DNA of 53,004 nt from UBA1381 sp964399965 (GTDB taxonomy: Bacteria; Bacillota; Clostridia; UBA1381): positions 1 to 53,004 of the forward strand of contig CAYNRX010000011.1 in the NCBI GenBank assembly GCA_964399965.1, given 5' to 3'. The notes beneath the pieces are model-generated. The model saw only the letters and a program-made list of their open reading frames with translations, was not told the DNA's origin and did no database searches. Of this stretch, positions 49,297 to 53,004 are shown piece after piece. The position numbers and the translations under genes were made by a program. Positions within the stretch are counted from its first letter, which is position 1. Each line of letters begins with the position of its first letter.

Positions 49297-52200
49297 TCAT
49301 TCCGTCTCCATAAGCTGCCATATCCCGTCCCCGGCTCCGGCGGAGAGCCTTTTGCGCCCTTTTTCCCGGTCGAACAGGCAGACCTCGCCGTAGGGGCAGA
49401 AATCGCAGCTGTTGAGCTTTTTCGATTTAAAGGGGAGGGTGTCGATAACTCCCCGGTGTATTTTCTCGTTTATCCCGGCTACTGTGCGGCGGACGTGACG
49501 TGATAGGAGGTCAAAGTTGTGCTTGGGATCGACACAGGAATTTTGGTAAAGCGTGCCGTCACGCTTGAGCCTTACCTTTAAAAAGCTGCTTGCGCCCGTC
49601 TTTTCAACACCGGAGTCCATGTGGGATACCTCATCGTAGCCGTCGGAAAATATCCGCCCGTCAAGCATCTGGTATTTGGCAAGCTCGCTTTGCGCCTGCT
49701 CCGTACTGTCGGCCGATATGCGCGGCGGCACCACGTGCTCGTAGAATATCCCCCCAACCTCGGCTCCGATAAGCCCGGCGGCGGCCACCGCGTACAGCAC
49801 CAGCTGCAAGTCTGCCGCGTCATAAACGGTCTCCGGATCGTAATGCTTGGCTCCGCTTTTGTAATCTATTATCCTTATATATACCTCCGCTCCCTCGCGC
49901 CGCATGTCAAGGCGGTCGATCTTCCCGTACAGCCTTACGCCCTCAAGCTCCGTTTCAAAATCTATCTCATGCCCGGCCGAAAAATAATCCCCGGCCGAAA
50001 GGCTGGCTCTTATCACCTTGGAGGTCTCCGCCAAAGCTCTCTTTGCCCGCAGCATTATCCGCAGCCGCGACTTGTCGGAGACGTTCGCGCATTCTGCGGC
50101 CACGATCCTCTCTATGAGCTCATCATTCTCCTCATCCGACAACGTCCGCCATCTGGCCAGTTTTTCCTCGTCCTTGGCATCGCCCTCAACGGCCGTGCAG
50201 TATGAAAGCAGCATATTGTGCATCATGTTCCCCAGGTCGGCCGGCTTCCAGGAGTATATCTCCCGTTCGGAGGCCTTTAAGCCCTTGGATACGAAATAAC
50301 GGAAGGGACATTTGGAAAATTCCTCCAGGCGGCTTGCGCTGTGCACGATCTCCCGTCCGTACAAGCGTTCGGCCGTGCCCGGGCTTATAGCGGGGACGCG
50401 GCGTTTGAGGCGTTCGGCCTCCTCGATGATCCTCAGGCGGTCTGAGTATTGGGGATTTTTCAAAAACCACTCGTACACCGTCCGCCATAGGGGATTATTT
50501 TTCCCGGCGGTCACCGCCGCCGAAAGCGTCGCCTCCGGCGAGGACAAGAACAGCTCCTCCTTGCCGGACAGATTGTCCCTTATCCGCAGCCGGGGGAACA
50601 TTTGGGCGATCTTTTTCACGAACGGCGCAAGCTCCACCGTTTTGCCCTCGTTATCGGCGGTAGGGCAGCTTATAAGGAGCCTTTTGCGGGGAGCGCACAG
50701 CAGGCGGAATAGCCGGTATTCTCCTTCTGTTATCCGGTCTGTGCTTTTGGGAGCGAGGTCAATGCCGTTTTGATGCAGTATATCTCTCTCCCTGTCGGTT
50801 ATCAGCCCCTCGGCCGGAGGAGCGGGCGGTATCACGCCGAAGGAAGCGCCCATTATTATCAGGGCTCCGCAGCCCCCGGCGCTGTTGCGGGATACCGAGG
50901 CCACCGAAACGCGGTCCAGCCCCGGCGGTATGATCCCTATCTCGCACTGCGACAGTCCCGATGATAGATACGAGGCAAATTCCCCTACGCTGCATTTCTC
51001 CTCCCCGCAGGTGAGCGTCAGCTGATCGAGGGCGGAGATGAGAATGTTCCATACCCGGCGAAGACGCGCGCTCTCGTTGAGCCGCCCTTCCTTCTCCAGG
51101 CGCACGCTCTCCGCCTCCAGCCCCTCGCGCAGGCATATTTCCTCCAAAAACTCGAAGAAGGCGCGGGCGGTCTTTTCCACGGTGCCCTTTTTTTTCGACA
51201 AAAACCCTGCTATCGGCCGCGCTATCTCCCGGCGGAGAGCATCGCAGGAGGCGGTCTGGCCGTCCTCCGTCCAATCCTCCTCCGAGAGCCAATGCTTACG
51301 GCCGCGGATACCGTGCTTTAGCACGTAATTTTCCAGCACGTCACAGCCGCTTTGGGAAAGGGCGGCCAGGGCGCCGTTTTCCTTTTTAAAGATAAACCCT
51401 GTACGCAGGTAGGCGAAAACATCGTCATATCGCCAGTTGTTGGCGGCGATATCAAAGAAGGAGAGCACAAGACGGGCGGCCGGGTGCTGGGATACGGGGA
51501 TTTTCTCATCGGAGAAATACGGTATTTTATATGAAGAAAATACCGCCCCCACAACGCTTTTATACAGCTCGTCATCGGGGATTATGACGGAGATATCTCC
51601 GTAGGACAGCCCCTCCTCGCGCACCAGATCGGCAACGGCCACCGCCGCGTGCTGGACCTCGCTGTACATATCGCGCGAACGGAACACCTCTATCGCGCTG
51701 CACTGTCCCTCGTAAGGGCAGGCGGAGGAATATTCCTGCTGCAAATGCATAAGCTCCGGATCACGGCGGTCGAAAAGCTCCACCGACCGCACGCTTATGC
51801 CGTACTCCTCCCCCAGCTCCATGAACCGCTCATACGTGCGGACGGGAAAAAGGTAGGACGGATCGGCGATTTTTGGATCCATGCATAGGCAGAGATGCAC
51901 GGCGGCCGCCTTGTCCAAAAAGGCGCGTATCACCCGGTAATGGCAGGGCAGGAAATCGGAAAACTCGTCTATCCATATATGTACGCCCGCAAATTCATCC
52001 CCCGAGCCTTCGATGTACTCGGCCACGCGCTCAAGGTCGCGGCCGCTGTCGTAAAAGCCCCGGGAAAGCTCCGCATAACGGCTGTAAAGCGCGGAAATGG
52101 CGGCGGTCTTTTCGTTCAGGCTCTTGTCCGCATAGTCCCCCGACAGATCCTCGGCAGAGACGGAGTATCGCTCAAGCTCTGTCAGGAGGGCGGCCGCCTT

Positions 52201-52533
52201 GTCGAGGAAGCCCGGCTTTTCACAGGCGTTTTCGTAAACGGTGCCCAAAAGCGATTCCCGGGCGGCGCGGTATAAAAGCATCCGCTTCCCCGCAGGAGTC
52301 AGCGCTGTTTTTACCGGCTTTAGGAAACGGCGCGCCATCTGGCTCATCGTAAGCACCTCAACGCCGTTTAGGCCGCTGCCCCCGAGCTTTCGGCACAGAC
52401 GGCTCTCCTGGCGGTAGGAATACTGGTCGGGAGAGAGTATGATGTGACGTTTGCCCTTCATACGCGCTATTTCCGAGAGCATAAATCCGGTCTTGCCGCT
52501 GTTGGCCTCGCCGGTGATAAGATCGATCCCCAT
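49297..52533 (-). CDS. addB: AddB, helicase-nuclease subunit B
   Basis: 1078 residues. AddB pairs with AddA to process double-strand breaks for recombination. The Walker A-like GEANSGKTG lies at residues about 8-16. The C-terminal RecB-type nuclease domain has PFRYFVSKGL after the first cluster cysteine, ...FETELEGVRLYGKIDRLDM and IRIIDYKSG (catalytic Asp and Lys), and the last cluster cysteines in CDFCPYGEVC (from about 1043), which with the earlier Cys bind [4Fe-4S]. ATG 52533 has AAGGAGG 6 nt ahead; ATG 52539 abuts it. addA, usually the next gene, is absent: the lipoprotein gene converges here. Promoter at 52588-52616. Confidence 0.94.
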   Translation of the reverse strand: MGIDLITGEANSGKTGFMLSEIARMKGKRHIILSPDQYSYRQESRLCRKLGGSGLNGVEVLTMSQMARRFLKPVKTALTPAGKRMLLYRAARESLLGTVYENACEKPGFLDKAAALLTELERYSVSAEDLSGDYADKSLNEKTAAISALYSRYAELSRGFYDSGRDLERVAEYIEGSGDEFAGVHIWIDEFSDFLPCHYRVIRAFLDKAAAVHLCLCMDPKIADPSYLFPVRTYERFMELGEEYGISVRSVELFDRRDPELMHLQQEYSSACPYEGQCSAIEVFRSRDMYSEVQHAAVAVADLVREEGLSYGDISVIIPDDELYKSVVGAVFSSYKIPYFSDEKIPVSQHPAARLVLSFFDIAANNWRYDDVFAYLRTGFIFKKENGALAALSQSGCDVLENYVLKHGIRGRKHWLSEEDWTEDGQTASCDALRREIARPIAGFLSKKKGTVEKTARAFFEFLEEICLREGLEAESVRLEKEGRLNESARLRRVWNILISALDQLTLTCGEEKCSVGEFASYLSSGLSQCEIGIIPPGLDRVSVASVSRNSAGGCGALIIMGASFGVIPPAPPAEGLITDRERDILHQNGIDLAPKSTDRITEGEYRLFRLLCAPRKRLLISCPTADNEGKTVELAPFVKKIAQMFPRLRIRDNLSGKEELFLSSPEATLSAAVTAGKNNPLWRTVYEWFLKNPQYSDRLRIIEEAERLKRRVPAISPGTAERLYGREIVHSASRLEEFSKCPFRYFVSKGLKASEREIYSWKPADLGNMMHNMLLSYCTAVEGDAKDEEKLARWRTLSDEENDELIERIVAAECANVSDKSRLRIMLRAKRALAETSKVIRASLSAGDYFSAGHEIDFETELEGVRLYGKIDRLDMRREGAEVYIRIIDYKSGAKHYDPETVYDAADLQLVLYAVAAAGLIGAEVGGIFYEHVVPPRISADSTEQAQSELAKYQMLDGRIFSDGYDEVSHMDSGVEKTGASSFLKVRLKRDGTLYQNSCVDPKHNFDLLSRHVRRTVAGINEKIHRGVIDTLPFKSKKLNSCDFCPYGEVCLFDREKGRKRLSAGAGDGIWQLMETE

Positions 52534-52560
52534 TGTCATCCTCCTTGTGTATGCTTGGTC

Positions 52561-52583
52561 GATTGCGAAACCTTTTTATAATT
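52561..52583 (-). repeat. Degenerate leader palindrome upstream of addB
   Basis: In addB mRNA sense it reads aattataaaaaggtttcgcaatc, matching the right half and loop of the dnaC-type copy (24-50). It ends 27 nt before the addB start and begins at the predicted transcription start. Confidence 0.55.
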
Positions 52584-52587
52584 ATCT

Positions 52588-52616
52588 ATTATATCATACG
52601 CCGGGGACAGAGTCAA
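52588..52616 (-). promoter_or_regulatory. Promoter of addB
   Basis: Minus strand: TTGACT at 52616-52611, a 17-bp spacer and TATAAT at 52593-52588. Confidence 0.75.
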
Positions 52617-52711
52617 TCGGCAAATGAGCCGGGATCTTCACCGTATCTGCAAACTGCCCAAAAAAGCCGTTTCTATTTCTCATTTTATCGGAAAATTGAA
52701 TAACTAACACG

Positions 52712-52740
52712 TTGACATCGGCGGAAAAATATTATATAAT
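52712..52740 (+). promoter_or_regulatory. Consensus promoter facing the window end
   Basis: Perfect TTGACA (52712-52717), 17-bp spacer, perfect TATAAT (52735-52740). The transcript would start near 52747 and run over the palindrome and the nested hairpins to beyond the window. Confidence 0.85.
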
Positions 52741-52789
52741 AAGTATAGCTTACCGTGTATTGCCGATATGCGGGAAAATAAAATTAGAT

Positions 52790-52819
52790 AATTGTGAAAC
52801 GCGGCAGCGTTTTACAATT
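52790..52819 (+). repeat. Leader palindrome in the right-end transcript
   Basis: Arms aattgtgaaacgc and gcgttttacaatt around loop GGCA, one G-U mismatch. Same family and loop orientation as the copies ahead of licD and the radical SAM gene. Confidence 0.8.
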
Positions 52820-52845
52820 ATTCCCTTATTCTGGGGAGCTCGAGG

Positions 52846-52971
52846 GTGCAACCCTCGAATTCCAATCAATTTTTGACGACTACGCACCGCGCAAGATGGC
52901 GCGGCCGGCAGCTCGCTGCCGGTTTTTGCGGAGCAAAAATGCTGAAAATGCGTCAAAAATTGCGAAAATAA
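52846..52971 (+). CDS. Possible small ORF after the right-end palindrome
   Basis: A 41-codon frame from GTG 52846 with GGGGAG at 52833-52838, 26 nt after the palindrome, the spacing seen for real genes in this window. The product would be basic (LAAGFCGAKMLKMRQKLRK at the end). However, the DNA is full of inverted repeats and may be a structured repeat translated by chance. Confidence 0.2.
   Translation: MQPSNSNQFLTTTHRARWRGRQLAAGFCGAKMLKMRQKLRK
52867..52962 (+). other. Nested inverted-repeat element at the right edge
   Basis: Outer perfect 12-bp arms caatttttgacg/cgtcaaaaattg (52867-52878, 52951-52962) enclose ccgcgc/gcgcgg, ccggcag/ctgccgg (loop ctcg) and tttttgc/gcaaaaa. Nearby hairpins are cgagggt/accctcg (52841-52857) and gcggtc/gaccgc (52980-52995). 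It looks like a structured RNA or a palindromic repeat; its full extent is cut by the window. Confidence 0.5.
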
Positions 52972-53004
52972 AAGTTTCAGCGGTCGCAAGACCGCCAATC
53001 AACG

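Noticed and set aside
52836..52866. tRNA-like stem with a CTCGAATTCC segment
   Set aside because: The hairpin cgagggt/accctcg lacks the acceptor, D and T arms of a tRNA.
52862..53002. CCAATCAA direct repeats (52862-52869, 52995-53002) as target-site duplications of a small mobile element
   Set aside because: The sequence between them lacks matching terminal inverted repeats at those borders, and an 8-bp match here can be chance.

Overview
The window looks like a chromosomal segment of an anaerobic, Gram-positive member of the Clostridia. The evidence is sigma-A style promoters (TTGACA-N17-TATAAT type), strong GGAGG ribosome binding sites, S-layer-homology surface proteins, copper-amine-oxidase 'stalk' domains, DnaD/DnaI-type replication genes, AddB, and HydG, which matures [FeFe] hydrogenase. 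There is no rRNA, tRNA, CRISPR array, transposase or phage gene, so a finer taxonomic call is not possible from the sequence.

Left region (1-12.8 kb). After a DnaC/DnaI-like ATPase and a secreted stalk-domain protein comes a 13-gene bacterial microcompartment (BMC) operon (2660-12051) behind two tandem promoters. It encodes a class II (fuculose/rhamnulose-phosphate type) aldolase, an orphan PduE-like diol dehydratase small subunit, PduO, PduP, a zinc alcohol dehydrogenase, four hexameric shell proteins, PduL, a pentameric vertex protein, PduS and a PduT-like Fe-S shell protein. The likely chemistry is deoxyhexulose-1-phosphate to lactaldehyde inside the shell, then oxidation to lactyl-CoA, lactyl-phosphate and ATP, with NADH used to reduce aldehyde to alcohol. 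The large and medium subunits of B12 diol dehydratase are absent, although its small subunit and its adenosyltransferase are present. The pduO reading frame appears to start with AUU. Three copies of a 220-bp hairpin-rich repeat separate the operon from a DeoR regulator.

Middle region (12.8-33.3 kb). DeoR is coupled to an acyltransferase. Then come a YihY membrane protein, a glycine-rich repeat protein with a DUF6734-like putative glycosyltransferase, an AraC regulator and a large S-layer-like protein. A long cobalamin operon follows (cbiD-cbiF-cbiG-cbiH-cbiJ-cobS-cobU-like-cobC-cbiB-cobD-cbiP-cbiC), mostly with 4-nt overlaps, ending in a fused MNT-HEPN protein and a small membrane protein. 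It could supply the cofactor used by PduO and any diol dehydratase encoded elsewhere.

Right region (33.3-53 kb). This holds LicD, a B12-binding radical SAM protein, HPRT, a secreted rhamnogalacturonan lyase (PL11), DnaD, DNA polymerase III delta', an SLH protein, HydG, a stalk-domain protein, a lipoprotein and AddB. The lyase releases rhamnose-containing pectin fragments and so links naturally to the aldolase BMC.

Three non-coding signals stand out: a palindrome family 26-32 nt upstream of several start codons, a probable small RNA at 37382-37511 with an anti-Shine-Dalgarno loop, and the 220-bp repeats. All functions are assigned by reading motifs and family resemblance; no database search was run.
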